Source of the DNA: Flavobacterium lipolyticum | GTDB lineage: Bacteria; Bacteroidota; Bacteroidia; Flavobacteriales; Flavobacteriaceae | Length of the DNA stretch: 64,000 bases | Assembly (NCBI RefSeq): GCF_020905335.1 | Contig: NZ_JAJJMN010000001.1 | Span: 310,001 to 374,000 of the forward strand | Direction: 5' to 3' | Translations under genes and position numbers: made by a program | Shown here: one piece after another, positions 26,772-35,250 of the stretch | How the letters are laid out: the number at the start of each line of letters is the position of its first letter | How positions within the stretch are numbered: position 1 is the first letter of the stretch | Notes under the pieces: generated by a model | The model's input: only the letters and a program-made list of their open reading frames with translations | What the model was told of the DNA's origin: nothing | Databases searched by the model: none

Positions 26772-28787
26772 ATGAAGAGATTCTTTGAGAAAAAACAAAA
26801 ACACATTCTATTCGTCCTTGTCGCTTTTTGCTTCGTAGCAGGCAAAGCATTTTCGCAGGAAGACCGACGCTGGCAAATCAATTCGGACGGAACTATTTCC
26901 TGGCAGATCAGTAACAACATTCCGCATGACGATCATATTGAAATGAGTGGTAAAAAAATCTCCTGCGTTCTAAGGTATGGCGTTGCGGCAAATGGTTCGT
27001 TCCATGCGACCCGCAGTTTGGTCTGGCCCATGCTCAGAACTATCCCTAATAATACTCATGCCAGTTTAACACGAAGGTTTGCACAAGACGGTTTTAATTT
27101 GGTCACCGTAAACTACAAACCTATCGTGGCAGAAAAAGTGACTTCACTAACGCTGAACGGAACATTGCTCGTTAAGAGTAAAGCCGGCAATACACTGGAA
27201 TTGACCCGACAATTTTTCCCGTCGACCACTGTAGCCGGTTATTGTGAAATTTATACTCTTAAAAACATAACTGAGAAAACCTGTATCGTAGAAATTCCAA
27301 AATCGAATACCGTTTATACCACAGATCCCGAAAAAGGAACGGAAGGTAGTTATACTTTGCATGTTGACCTCTCTAATTCCGGGAGTTTTAATCTTAAAAC
27401 CAATGAAGCCGTTAGTTTTTCTGTTTTCTATTCGGGTGTCAAAACAAACGAGCAGGTTCCTGCTGTAAATGCCGAAGAAGAAAAAGAAAAACGTACTCAA
27501 CTCATTCATCAAATATGGAATAAACTGATCTTAGAAACCCCCGATCCCGTTTTGAATACGGAATTTGCTTTTGTTAAAATCAGAGCTTCCGAAAGTATTT
27601 TTGAAACCAAAGGCGGTCCTATGCACGGCCCCGGAGGAGAATCTTATTATGCTGCTATCTGGGCCAATGATCAGGCCGAATATATTGGCCCGTTTTTTCC
27701 TTTTTTAGGATATGAATATGGTAATCAGGCCTCCTTAAATGCTTATTTACAATTTGCAAAATTTATGAACAAAGAATACCAACCAATTCCGAGTTCGATT
27801 GTAGCCGAAGGAACTGATATTTGGGCCGGAGCCGGTGATCGTGGCGATGGTGCTATGATTGCTTACGGAGCTTCGCGTTATGCGCTTTCGAGAGGAAATA
27901 CAAAAGAAGCCAAACAATTATGGCCCTTGATCGAATGGTGTCTGGAGTATTGCCATAGAAAATTAAATTCTGATGGCATCGTAACATCCGACTCTGATGA
28001 ACTCGAAGGCCGTCTTCCTGCCGGAAAAGCCAATTTAAATACCTCTTCTTTATATTATGATGCTTTGAATTCTGCTGTTTATCTGGGTAAAGCTTTAGGA
28101 AAGAACAAAGCACAGCTTAAAGCTTATCAAACGGAGGCTCAAAAATTAAAGGCAGCTATTGAGAAATATTTCGGAGCTAAAGTCGAAGGCTTTGAAACCT
28201 ACAAATACTACAAAGAAAATGATATCCTAAGAGCCTGGATCTGTACCCCGCTCACGATGGGTATTTACGATAGAAAAGAAGGAACAATTGAAGCCATATT
28301 CTCATCCAGGTTATGGACCAAAGACGGTCTTGCCAGTATTGCGGGTGATAAAATTTTCTGGGACCGATCGACTTTGTATGCTCTAAGAGGTGTTCTCGCC
28401 GCTGGTGAAACAGACAAAGCACTGGATTTTCTGCACTACTATTCCAACCGTCGTTTATTAGGAGATCATGTTCCCTACCCTGTAGAAGCCTATCCCGAAG
28501 GTGATCAGCGTCATCTTTCAGCAGAAAGCGGATTGTATTGCCGAATTTTCACTGAAGGCTTATTTGGCATCCGACCTACAGCGCTAAACTCGTTTGACTT
28601 CACTCCACGTCTTCCTAAATCCTGGCCCATGATGAAAATGCGTCACATCAATGCATTTGAACATGATTTTGATATCACAGTAGAAAGAGTCGATAAAAAA
28701 CTAAAAATAACGGTCTCTGAAGGCAAAAAAATAATCGTTAAGAAAGTTATCAAAGACGGAAGTACTATAAATATCAATCTTCAATAA
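26772..28787 (+). CDS. Six-hairpin ((alpha/alpha)6) glycosidase, secreted
   Basis: This is a 671-residue precursor with a signal peptide (about residues 1-29, ending near AFSQ). The first 220 residues are beta-rich. The C-terminal 400 residues have the Trp/Gly-rich helical-hairpin pattern of six-hairpin glycosidases, including GGPMHGPGGESYYAAIWANDQ, EGTDIWAGAGDRGDGAM and EAYPEGDQRHLSAESGLYCRI. Conserved acidic residues in those segments are plausible catalytic ones. A short beta-sandwich ends the protein. I cannot give the GH family or substrate; rhamnosidase-like (GH78) and GH63/GH116-type relatives share the fold. It is divergent from the GH36 alpha-galactosidase, which suggests joint use of a glycan. 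Confidence 0.72.
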   Translation: MKRFFEKKQKHILFVLVAFCFVAGKAFSQEDRRWQINSDGTISWQISNNIPHDDHIEMSGKKISCVLRYGVAANGSFHATRSLVWPMLRTIPNNTHASLTRRFAQDGFNLVTVNYKPIVAEKVTSLTLNGTLLVKSKAGNTLELTRQFFPSTTVAGYCEIYTLKNITEKTCIVEIPKSNTVYTTDPEKGTEGSYTLHVDLSNSGSFNLKTNEAVSFSVFYSGVKTNEQVPAVNAEEEKEKRTQLIHQIWNKLILETPDPVLNTEFAFVKIRASESIFETKGGPMHGPGGESYYAAIWANDQAEYIGPFFPFLGYEYGNQASLNAYLQFAKFMNKEYQPIPSSIVAEGTDIWAGAGDRGDGAMIAYGASRYALSRGNTKEAKQLWPLIEWCLEYCHRKLNSDGIVTSDSDELEGRLPAGKANLNTSSLYYDALNSAVYLGKALGKNKAQLKAYQTEAQKLKAAIEKYFGAKVEGFETYKYYKENDILRAWICTPLTMGIYDRKEGTIEAIFSSRLWTKDGLASIAGDKIFWDRSTLYALRGVLAAGETDKALDFLHYYSNRRLLGDHVPYPVEAYPEGDQRHLSAESGLYCRIFTEGLFGIRPTALNSFDFTPRLPKSWPMMKMRHINAFEHDFDITVERVDKKLKITVSEGKKIIVKKVIKDGSTININLQ

Positions 28788-28824
28788 AGTGAGATTGATA
28801 TTTTAAACGAGTCCTTTTTTTCAA

Positions 28825-28951
28825 ACTTTGATGTACCAGTTGGGTCTTTCCGCTGATTTTCAGATCTAATTCATACATTGTAATTTCATACAAGCCCCCC
28901 AACTGTATGATTTGCAACACATGATAGTTCTTTAATTTGGTACATCAAAGT
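28825..28951. other. Structured intergenic element bounded by 14-bp inverted repeat
   Basis: Arms ACTTTGATGTACCA (28825-28838) and TGGTACATCAAAGT (28938-28951) enclose about 100 bp that hold further pairs (AGTTGGG with CCCAACT, CATAC with GTATG). As RNA it would form a long branched hairpin after the glycosidase gene. It could be a small RNA, a complex terminator or a miniature mobile element. Confidence 0.5.
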
Positions 28952-29152
28952 ATTTTTTACATAAAGATTCCGTTATGCTGTAATATCTTTGACGGCCACA
29001 GAATATGTCTATACTTCTTATAGTAAAAAAACGGATCCAATTGATATACGTTTTACGCCACCATTTTTAAGAGACAGATAAATTTCTAACGCTCCTGAAT
29101 CATTTCTAAAATATTTACAAAAAAATTAACAAGCTAAGCCGGTAAATAAAAA

Positions 29153-29160
29153 TATCTTTG
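29153..29160 (+). promoter_or_regulatory. -7 element of the copper/thiol gene cluster
   Basis: TATCTTTG matches TAnnTTTG and lies 9 bp before the ATG at 29170. It supports that ATG over the upstream TTG at 29158, which overlaps the element. Confidence 0.5.
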
Positions 29161-29169
29161 CGAGCAACT

Positions 29170-29523
29170 ATGACAAAGAAGTTTTACATATTGCTATTCG
29201 TTATGCTTGGTTTCCTGATGGGACCAACGTTTACGTATGCGCATGGAACAAAAAAAGAAATGTCATGTTGCAAAAAAGAATCCACTGCAAAAGATTGTTG
29301 CAGTAAAAAAGATTCGAAAGACAAAAAACATGGCTGTGATAAGAGCTGTATGGGGAATTCCTGTACGCCAACCAGTAGCTGTGCTTTTTCGCCAATGGCA
29401 ATCTTTCAGGTAGAAAACCATTCTCTTTTTGGTTTTTCTGAAAAAAAACAAACTTACTTTTATTCAGAAATCTTTATTTCTTCAGATTTCCGTTCGATCT
29501 GGCTTCCCCCTAAAATAAGCTAG
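29170..29523 (+). CDS. Secreted cysteine-rich protein, probable metal binder
   Basis: From the ATG at 29170 the precursor has 117 residues. A signal peptide (about 1-24, ending TFTYAHG) is followed by a stretch dense in Cys, Lys and His: SCCKKES, DCCSKKDSK, HGCDKSCMGNSC and SSCAFSP. Ten cysteines fall within about 45 residues. The C-terminal part (FQVENHSLFGFSEKKQTYFYSEIFISSDFRSIWLPPKIS) has the look of a short conserved tail found in small Bacteroidota proteins near copper or efflux genes. I infer a periplasmic metal-buffering role. It heads a plus-strand run of heavy-metal-associated and thiol-redox genes. Confidence 0.65.
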   Translation: MTKKFYILLFVMLGFLMGPTFTYAHGTKKEMSCCKKESTAKDCCSKKDSKDKKHGCDKSCMGNSCTPTSSCAFSPMAIFQVENHSLFGFSEKKQTYFYSEIFISSDFRSIWLPPKIS

Positions 29524-29683
29524 ATTTCTTTTGTGACAGCCAAAGGTCTGTCTTATCCAAAAGCCTTTTTAAGGCTTTAATTCAAAACTATTTTTTAATC
29601 TTAATCTATTGTCAGAGATAGCTCTATTTGCTATAGTTTCTGCTGTGCTTTAGGATTAATTCATCCAAAAAAAATTACATACA

Positions 29684-30064
29684 ATGAACTCAATAACAAA
29701 ATTATTGATGGCAATGTCTCTATTGCTGTCAGTTACTTTCGCCAGCGCTCAAATTAAAAATAAAACCACTGAAAAAGTAAAAGTAAACGGTAACTGCAGC
29801 ATGTGCAAAAAAGTGATCGAAACTGCCGCAAACGTTAATAAAGAAGCCAAAGTAATCTGGAACGAAGACACCAAAATCGCTACTGTTACTTACGATGCTC
29901 AAAAGACGAATCTTGATGTCATTCTAAAACGCATAGCTGATGCCGGATATGATAATGAAAAATTTAAGGCTCCAAATACGGTTTATGACGAACTACACGG
30001 ATGTTGTCAATACGACAGAGAACCAAGCGATAAAAAACAAAGCACCTCATCGTCGCATCATTAA
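29684..30064 (+). CDS. Periplasmic heavy-metal-associated (HMA) domain protein
   Basis: This is a 126-residue precursor with a signal peptide (MNSITKLLMAMSLLLSVTFASAQ). The mature protein is a single HMA ferredoxin-like domain with the metal-binding motif GNCSMC (Cys38, Cys41), then ATVTYDAQKTNLDVILKRIADAGYD, the usual helix-2 region. A C-terminal extension, HGCCQYDREPSD...SSSHH, adds two cysteines and two terminal histidines that could bind more metal. Such proteins carry Cu(I) or similar ions in the periplasm. It is followed by a TlpA-like thioredoxin and a second HMA protein with the same motif position. Confidence 0.82.
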   Translation: MNSITKLLMAMSLLLSVTFASAQIKNKTTEKVKVNGNCSMCKKVIETAANVNKEAKVIWNEDTKIATVTYDAQKTNLDVILKRIADAGYDNEKFKAPNTVYDELHGCCQYDREPSDKKQSTSSSHH

Positions 30065-30130
30065 AAACCATTTTGTTCGTAATGCAGTTTTTTAAACCCT
30101 CATTACGAACAACTTAAAAATTAAAGAATC

Positions 30131-30619
30131 ATGTTCAAAATAAAAAATATAATCACACTATTCACTCTTGTAGCAGCTGTTTCTATAACAAATGCACAAA
30201 TAAAAGTGGGAGACAGTTTTCCGGATGTTCAGCTTCAAAACAATAAGAATACTACAACCAAACTAAATTCTTTTAAAGGAAAAACGGTTTTAGTAGACTT
30301 TTGGGCATCCTGGTGTGCTCCTTGTCGACTGGCCAACAAAAAGCTGGTTAAAATCTACGATCAATATAAAGATCAGAATTTTGAAATCGTCGGAATATCA
30401 ATCGACAACGACAAAACAAAATGGTTGAAAGCCATTGAAAAAGATAAAATGAAACATCAGCAATTAATTGACCCAAAAGGCTTTGAAGCCAAAACAGCTC
30501 TGACTTTCGGAGTTGAAGCGCTGCCTTCTGCATTTCTTTTTGATGCATCAGGAAAACTGGTTGCTATCAATCCAACGGAAGCTCAAATAATTGCTCAAAT
30601 TAAAAAAAACAAAAAATAA
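30131..30619 (+). CDS. TlpA/ResA-like periplasmic thioredoxin
   Basis: This is a 162-residue precursor with a signal peptide (about 1-22, ending TNAQ). It has an AhpC/TSA-Redoxin-type thioredoxin fold with the active site FWASWCAPCR (Cys62, Cys65). The cis-proline region is GVEALPSAFLFD. Proteins of this type reduce periplasmic disulfides, for example to keep copper or haem ligands reduced. The start of the next HMA gene (30621) lies 1 bp after the stop, so they are in one operon. The DsbD-like protein encoded downstream is a natural electron donor. Confidence 0.87.
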   Translation: MFKIKNIITLFTLVAAVSITNAQIKVGDSFPDVQLQNNKNTTTKLNSFKGKTVLVDFWASWCAPCRLANKKLVKIYDQYKDQNFEIVGISIDNDKTKWLKAIEKDKMKHQQLIDPKGFEAKTALTFGVEALPSAFLFDASGKLVAINPTEAQIIAQIKKNKK

Positions 30620-30620
30620 G

Positions 30621-31148
30621 ATGAAAACCCTAAATATAAAATTCATAGCTCTTACACTTATCCTATTATTAACAGGTGTAAACTCCTATTCTCAGATTAC
30701 AAAAGCCGAAATAATCGCAACAGGATTAACCTGTTCGATGTGTTCGAATGCCATAAACAAACAGTTGAAAGCTTTTACAGAAGTAGACAGTATCAGTACC
30801 GATTTAAATACCAATACGTTTACAGTATACTTTAAAAAAGACAATTCATTGGAGCCTAAAGTCCTGAAAAAAGCAGTTGAAAAAGCTGGTTTTTTTGTTG
30901 GGTCACTAGTTTTAACAGCAAAATTTCACGTAGACAAAATTGAGGACAATACCACTCTGAAAATCGATGATGCCACCTATACTTTTATCGATATTAAAAA
31001 GCCTGTAGCACATGCCGAAGGGAAGTACAGGGTTTTAGACAAAGGTTTTGTGACGCAGAAAGAGTATAAAAAACTACTTAAATCGTACTCAAAATATCCT
31101 GATTACGCGACTGAAAATGAGAATGATTATTATTTAAAAGCCCTTTAA
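30621..31148 (+). CDS. Second periplasmic HMA-domain protein
   Basis: From the ATG at 30621 the precursor has 175 residues. A start ten codons upstream would place basic residues before the signal and overlap the previous gene. A signal peptide (MKTLNIKFIALTLILLLTGVNSYSQ) precedes an HMA domain with the motif GLTCSMCS (Cys38, Cys41). Unlike the first HMA protein, this one continues with a domain of about 85 residues of unknown type (ILTAKFHVDKIEDNTTLKIDDATYTFID...RVLDKGFVTQKEYKKL). The C-terminal domain may contact the outer-membrane protein or thioredoxin encoded next to it. It is two bases from the next gene's ATG. Confidence 0.8.
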   Translation: MKTLNIKFIALTLILLLTGVNSYSQITKAEIIATGLTCSMCSNAINKQLKAFTEVDSISTDLNTNTFTVYFKKDNSLEPKVLKKAVEKAGFFVGSLVLTAKFHVDKIEDNTTLKIDDATYTFIDIKKPVAHAEGKYRVLDKGFVTQKEYKKLLKSYSKYPDYATENENDYYLKAL

Positions 31149-31150
31149 AA

Positions 31151-31957
31151 ATGAGATATTTATCCCTAATCTTCTTATTTCTGGTTTCTTATCAAATTGA
31201 AGCACAAGAATTATTTGTAGTAACCGAACCTGCCAGTAATGCTCCGGCGGGTTCTATTGGAGTTCGCGTTGGACAATCCTTAATGGAAAAGAAACTCGAA
31301 AGCGGTTCCATGTACAATTTAACCCCGGAAGTTACCTGGGGGATCAATAAAAACCTGATGGTTCGTACCTCAGCTTTTTTAAGCAATCAGGACAATGGAC
31401 TGGGCCTTAAAGGTGGTGGATTTTATGCCAAATACCGATTCTTTTCGGCAGATGATTTGCAAAGTCATTTCAGGATGGCTGCCTTTGGGCGATACAGTTA
31501 CAATAACTCTTACTTTAATCAGGAAGCCATAGATTTAGCCAATGGAAATTCAGGTTACGAAGCCGGTTTGGTTGCCACACAGTTGCTTCATAAAGTAGCT
31601 ATAAGTTCTTCCGTAAGCTATGTGCGTGCTCTTAACAATGCCGATTACAGTTTTCCGGATATGCTGGGCAAAAATGCCATAAATTATACGTTCTCTGTGG
31701 GTAAATTAATGCATCCTAAAAAATACACCAGTTACAAACAAACCAATATTAATGCAATGTTGGAGTTTACCGGACAAACTATTACTGAAAATGGAAGATC
31801 GTACCTGGATGTAGTTCCTTCGATCCAGTTTATCATCAACAGTCAGGCGAGAATTGACTTAGCTTACAAAAAAGAGTTGTACAGCTCTATGCAGCGTATG
31901 GCAACCGATGGCGTTTTCCTGAAACTGGAATATACTTTTTTCAATGTAACGAAGTAA
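31151..31957 (+). CDS. Outer-membrane beta-barrel protein of the copper/thiol cluster
   Basis: This is a 268-residue precursor with a signal peptide (MRYLSLIFLFLVSYQIEAQ). The mature sequence is made of alternating amphipathic strands with aromatic girdles (GGGFYAKYRFFSADD, FRMAAFGRYSYNNSYF, INAMLEFTGQTI) and ends in an aromatic strand (GVFLKLEYTFFNVTK), as in outer-membrane barrels. About 12 strands could fit. I know no function; the operon position, directly after the HMA protein with a 2-bp gap, suggests a role in metal handling at the outer membrane. Confidence 0.7.
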   Translation: MRYLSLIFLFLVSYQIEAQELFVVTEPASNAPAGSIGVRVGQSLMEKKLESGSMYNLTPEVTWGINKNLMVRTSAFLSNQDNGLGLKGGGFYAKYRFFSADDLQSHFRMAAFGRYSYNNSYFNQEAIDLANGNSGYEAGLVATQLLHKVAISSSVSYVRALNNADYSFPDMLGKNAINYTFSVGKLMHPKKYTSYKQTNINAMLEFTGQTITENGRSYLDVVPSIQFIINSQARIDLAYKKELYSSMQRMATDGVFLKLEYTFFNVTK

Positions 31958-32005
31958 ATAAATCCCATTACAACCGGAACAAATCGTTCTGATTAAACCT
32001 ATAAA

Positions 32006-33979
32006 ATGAAGAAAATAATTTATGTATTATTCCTGTTCTTTGCTTTTGCAAAAGTCCAGGCGCAGATTATAAATCCTGTGAAATGGGAAGCTTCGATCGA
32101 GAAAAAATCCGATTCGGAATATCAGCTTTCTTTTAAAGGAACTATCGAGAAAGACTGGCATGTCTATTCGCAATTCACTCCCGAAGATGGTCCGCTTCCG
32201 GCTGAATTCCTTTTTCATGATTCCAAAAACAATTATGAACTTATTGGAAAAGCAACCGAAAGCGAAACTCATCGAAAGTTTAATGAAATCTTTGGTGTAG
32301 ATGAAATTTTCTTTTCGGATAAAGCTGTGTTTACCCAATTAATCAAACAGACCAATCCCGAAAAAGAAGTCGTACAAGTAGAGCTTTCTTATCAGGTATG
32401 TAAAGAGAATTGTATTAGCGAAACCAAGTACTTTGAATTCAATCTCAAAACGCTTGAAGCAAAAGAAATTCAGGCAGCTGACATTACAAACGACAAAACC
32501 GAGAAAACAACAGTAAATCCCACCATAGAAAAACAAGCGGAATCCGAAAAAACGGATTCCAGTTTGTATATGATTTTCATTATTGCGTTTTTATCCGGTT
32601 TTGCCGCACTGCTTACCCCTTGCGTGTTTCCTATGATACCTATGACGGTAAGTTTCTTTACGAAACAAAGTAAAACGAAAGCTAAAGGAATTAAAAATGC
32701 CATTATTTATGGTATTTCAATTATCCTGATTTATGTATTTCTGGGCTCCGTAATTACGCTGCTTTTTGGTGCTGATGCCTTAAACGCACTATCTACCAAT
32801 GTCTGGTTTAATATTATCTTTTTTATCTTACTGATTGTGTTTGCAGCCTCTTTTCTGGGTGCCTTCGAAATCATGTTACCCAATTCATGGGCCAATAAAG
32901 TAGATCAGCAGGCAGATAAAGGCGGGATCATTGGAATCGTTTTTATGGCATTGGCTCTGGCAATTGTTTCTTTTTCCTGCACGGGTCCCATTATAGGAAC
33001 TCTACTGGTTGAAGCAGCTTCTAAAGGCGGAATTGCACCGATTGTGGGAATGTTAGGTTTCTCATCGGCTTTGGCATTGCCTTTTATGCTTTTTGCCATG
33101 TTCCCGGGCTGGTTAAACACATTGCCAAAATCCGGCGGCTGGCTCAATACCGTAAAAGTATTTCTGGGCTTTCTGGAATTGGCTTTGGCCTTTAAATTTT
33201 TATCTAATGCCGATTTAGTGTTACAGCTGCACTGGTTTGAAAGAGAAATCTTTCTGGCCATTTGGATCGCTATATTTGGTACACTGGCTTTCTACTTATT
33301 TGGAAAAATAACCTTGCCACATGATTCTCCAACCTCATCCATTTCGGTAGGCCGTTTAGGAGTTGGATTAATCGTACTAACATTTACCATTTATCTGATT
33401 CCGGGATTGTGGGGTGCTCCTTTGAAATTAATCAGCGGATTCCCTCCTCCAATGACGTATAGCGAATCTCCGTATGGCGTGGGTGGGAGTGGAAAAAACA
33501 CCTCATCCGCTGAAAAAGTATTACCAGACGGAGCACATAAAGGCCCTCATGACATCACAGCTTTCACAGATTATGAAAAAGGACTAGCCTACGCCAAAAG
33601 TGTAAACAAACCTATCCTTTTAGATTTTACCGGATTTGCCTGTGTGAATTGCCGAAAAATGGAAGATTATGTCTGGTCTGATCCTCGTATTTTGTCCATC
33701 TTAAATAATGAAGTCGTTTTAATTTCTTTATATGTTGACGACAAAAGAGAATTACCTCTTGAAGAACAATATGTCTCTAAAGAAACTGGTAAAAAGATCA
33801 CAACCATCGGAAATAAATGGAGTGATTTTCAAATTACCCGCTACAAAGCAAATGCGCAGCCGTACTATATTTTATTAGATACAAATGAGCAAAAGCTGAG
33901 CAAACCTGCAGGATATACTCCTGACATTACCGAATATGAGCAATGGCTGAAATCCGGTATTGCTAAATTTCAAAATTAA
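32006..33979 (+). CDS. DsbD-family thiol:disulfide interchange protein
   Basis: This is a 657-residue inner-membrane protein that passes electrons from cytoplasmic thioredoxin to periplasmic partners. It has a signal peptide, then an N-terminal DsbD-alpha-like domain (about 25-150). Next is a membrane core of eight or so helices with the two redox cysteines in LTPCVFPMIP (Cys206) and SFSCTGPIIG (Cys325), and a C-terminal thioredoxin domain with CVNC (Cys546, Cys549). Between helices 1 and 2 is the basic loop TKQSKTKAKGIKN. A Gly/Ser-rich linker (GVGGSGKNTSSAEK) precedes the thioredoxin domain. It closes the cluster and would feed the TlpA-like protein and keep HMA cysteines reduced. Confidence 0.9.
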   Translation: MKKIIYVLFLFFAFAKVQAQIINPVKWEASIEKKSDSEYQLSFKGTIEKDWHVYSQFTPEDGPLPAEFLFHDSKNNYELIGKATESETHRKFNEIFGVDEIFFSDKAVFTQLIKQTNPEKEVVQVELSYQVCKENCISETKYFEFNLKTLEAKEIQAADITNDKTEKTTVNPTIEKQAESEKTDSSLYMIFIIAFLSGFAALLTPCVFPMIPMTVSFFTKQSKTKAKGIKNAIIYGISIILIYVFLGSVITLLFGADALNALSTNVWFNIIFFILLIVFAASFLGAFEIMLPNSWANKVDQQADKGGIIGIVFMALALAIVSFSCTGPIIGTLLVEAASKGGIAPIVGMLGFSSALALPFMLFAMFPGWLNTLPKSGGWLNTVKVFLGFLELALAFKFLSNADLVLQLHWFEREIFLAIWIAIFGTLAFYLFGKITLPHDSPTSSISVGRLGVGLIVLTFTIYLIPGLWGAPLKLISGFPPPMTYSESPYGVGGSGKNTSSAEKVLPDGAHKGPHDITAFTDYEKGLAYAKSVNKPILLDFTGFACVNCRKMEDYVWSDPRILSILNNEVVLISLYVDDKRELPLEEQYVSKETGKKITTIGNKWSDFQITRYKANAQPYYILLDTNEQKLSKPAGYTPDITEYEQWLKSGIAKFQN

Positions 33980-34054
33980 AAGTACCATTTTTTTACATCT
34001 GTGCATTTTTTAGACGTTGTGCACAATCGTGGGCTGTTGAAGCCCATAAAAGAG

Positions 34055-34080
34055 GGAGATATTTAGGTATCTCCTTTTTT
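34055..34080 (+). terminator. Terminator after the DsbD-like gene
   Basis: A GGAGATA / TATCTCC stem is followed by a T run, about 75 bp after the stop. A second small stem (GGGCT...AGCCC, 34031-34045) stands just before it. Confidence 0.8.
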
Positions 34081-34326
34081 TATTGCACTTTCATTTCGTC
34101 CTGAGACAAAAGCTTGATCCTAATTTCTGCCACAAAACTAATGGTGCACGAACACATTTTAAAGCAATGACATTTAGTTATTTGGTATTTCGATATTAAT
34201 TTTATTTTCGATACTTTAGCTCTGATACAGATTAAAAAATGAACAGTTCTGAGAAATTTCAGGATTCCTGTTGTCTGATTTTTCTTTATCAAAAGGATAA
34301 ATTTTTAACGATTGTAAAAAATAAAT

Positions 34327-35073
34327 ATGGAAGAAAGGCACATCAGAAATAGGCTTTACATCAGCCCTGAAGAGCAGGAATTAATAAAAAACACTCCGAT
34401 ATTATTAGGCGGGGCAGGTATCGGAAGCGCTATTGCTGAATGTTTATTGCGATTAGGTTTTGAAACCCTGACCATCATCGATGGTGATGTTGTCGAATTG
34501 TCCAATTTAAACCGACAAAATTATACCGAAAACAATATCGCACAACCCAAAGTAGAAGCGCTTAAAGAACGATTATTGTCGATCAACAGTCAGGCAAAAA
34601 TCACGATTCATAACTGCTTTTTAACACCCGAAAATGTTGGCAATTACATTACCGACCATAAAATTGCGATCAACGCTCTGGATTTTACTTCTGATGTTCC
34701 GCTTATATTTGATTCCATTTGTCAGCAGAAAAACATTCCGGTGTTACATCCCTATAATTTAGGATGGGGTGCATTGGTATTGGTCATTTCAAAAGATGAA
34801 GGTTTAGAAGTTTTAAAAAAGTCAGATGAAAAATTTAGCGAAGTGAATGTTGTCGACTATGTTTTAGAGTATATGCGCTATTGGGAAAATCCGCAAAAAT
34901 GGCTCGAAGAAATTCTGGACAAATACAAAAAGGAAAACAAAAATCTGTCTCCTCCCCAACTCCCTATTGCATCCTGGCTCGTAGCGGGAATGTGTACCCA
35001 TATTGCATTTGACATCGCGACCAACACTCCCGTAAAAACATTCCCGGAATTTTATCTGACCTCGCTTAAATAA
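34327..35073 (+). CDS. ThiF/MoeB/HesA-family E1-like adenylyltransferase
   Basis: This is a 248-residue cytoplasmic protein. The nucleotide-binding GGAGIGS motif (residues 28-34) is followed by DGDVVELSNLNRQ (the aspartate and arginine that hold ATP in E1-like enzymes) and a DFTSDVPLIFD segment. The CxxC zinc pairs of MoeB and ThiF are absent, and I see no obvious catalytic cysteine loop apart from IFDSICQQKNIP. Such enzymes activate the C-terminus of a ubiquitin-like or small peptide substrate. No thiS, moaD or ubiquitin-like gene is adjacent, so the partner is unknown. It stands alone, with a terminator 25-75 bp downstream. Confidence 0.78.
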   Translation: MEERHIRNRLYISPEEQELIKNTPILLGGAGIGSAIAECLLRLGFETLTIIDGDVVELSNLNRQNYTENNIAQPKVEALKERLLSINSQAKITIHNCFLTPENVGNYITDHKIAINALDFTSDVPLIFDSICQQKNIPVLHPYNLGWGALVLVISKDEGLEVLKKSDEKFSEVNVVDYVLEYMRYWENPQKWLEEILDKYKKENKNLSPPQLPIASWLVAGMCTHIAFDIATNTPVKTFPEFYLTSLK

Positions 35074-35109
35074 GGAATTTAAACGAACTTCATTTTTATT
35101 ATAAAATTA

Positions 35110-35146
35110 AAAAAAGCTGCATTCAATTATTTGAAGCAGCTTTTTT
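35110..35146 (+). terminator. Terminator after the ThiF-like gene
   Basis: A long stem (AAAAAAGCTGC with GCAGCTTTTTT, plus inner TTCAA/TTGAA) carries a T tract. It can also stop the minus-strand lipoprotein array. Confidence 0.85.
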
Positions 35147-35250
35147 GTTTGAATAAAAGAGTGAAGTGTTCTCTTCAAGATTTCACATCGATGTATCAAT
35201 TTCTTTTAACCCGGTTTCTATCTTTATGAATCTTTTCTTAAAGAAACATC

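Noticed and set aside
34327..35073. ThiF/MoeB-like gene as part of a CBASS- or Bil-type conjugation defence system
   Set aside because: No E2, ubiquitin-like, JAB-peptidase or nucleotidyltransferase gene is adjacent; the radC/JAB relics are more than 4 kb away and non-functional.
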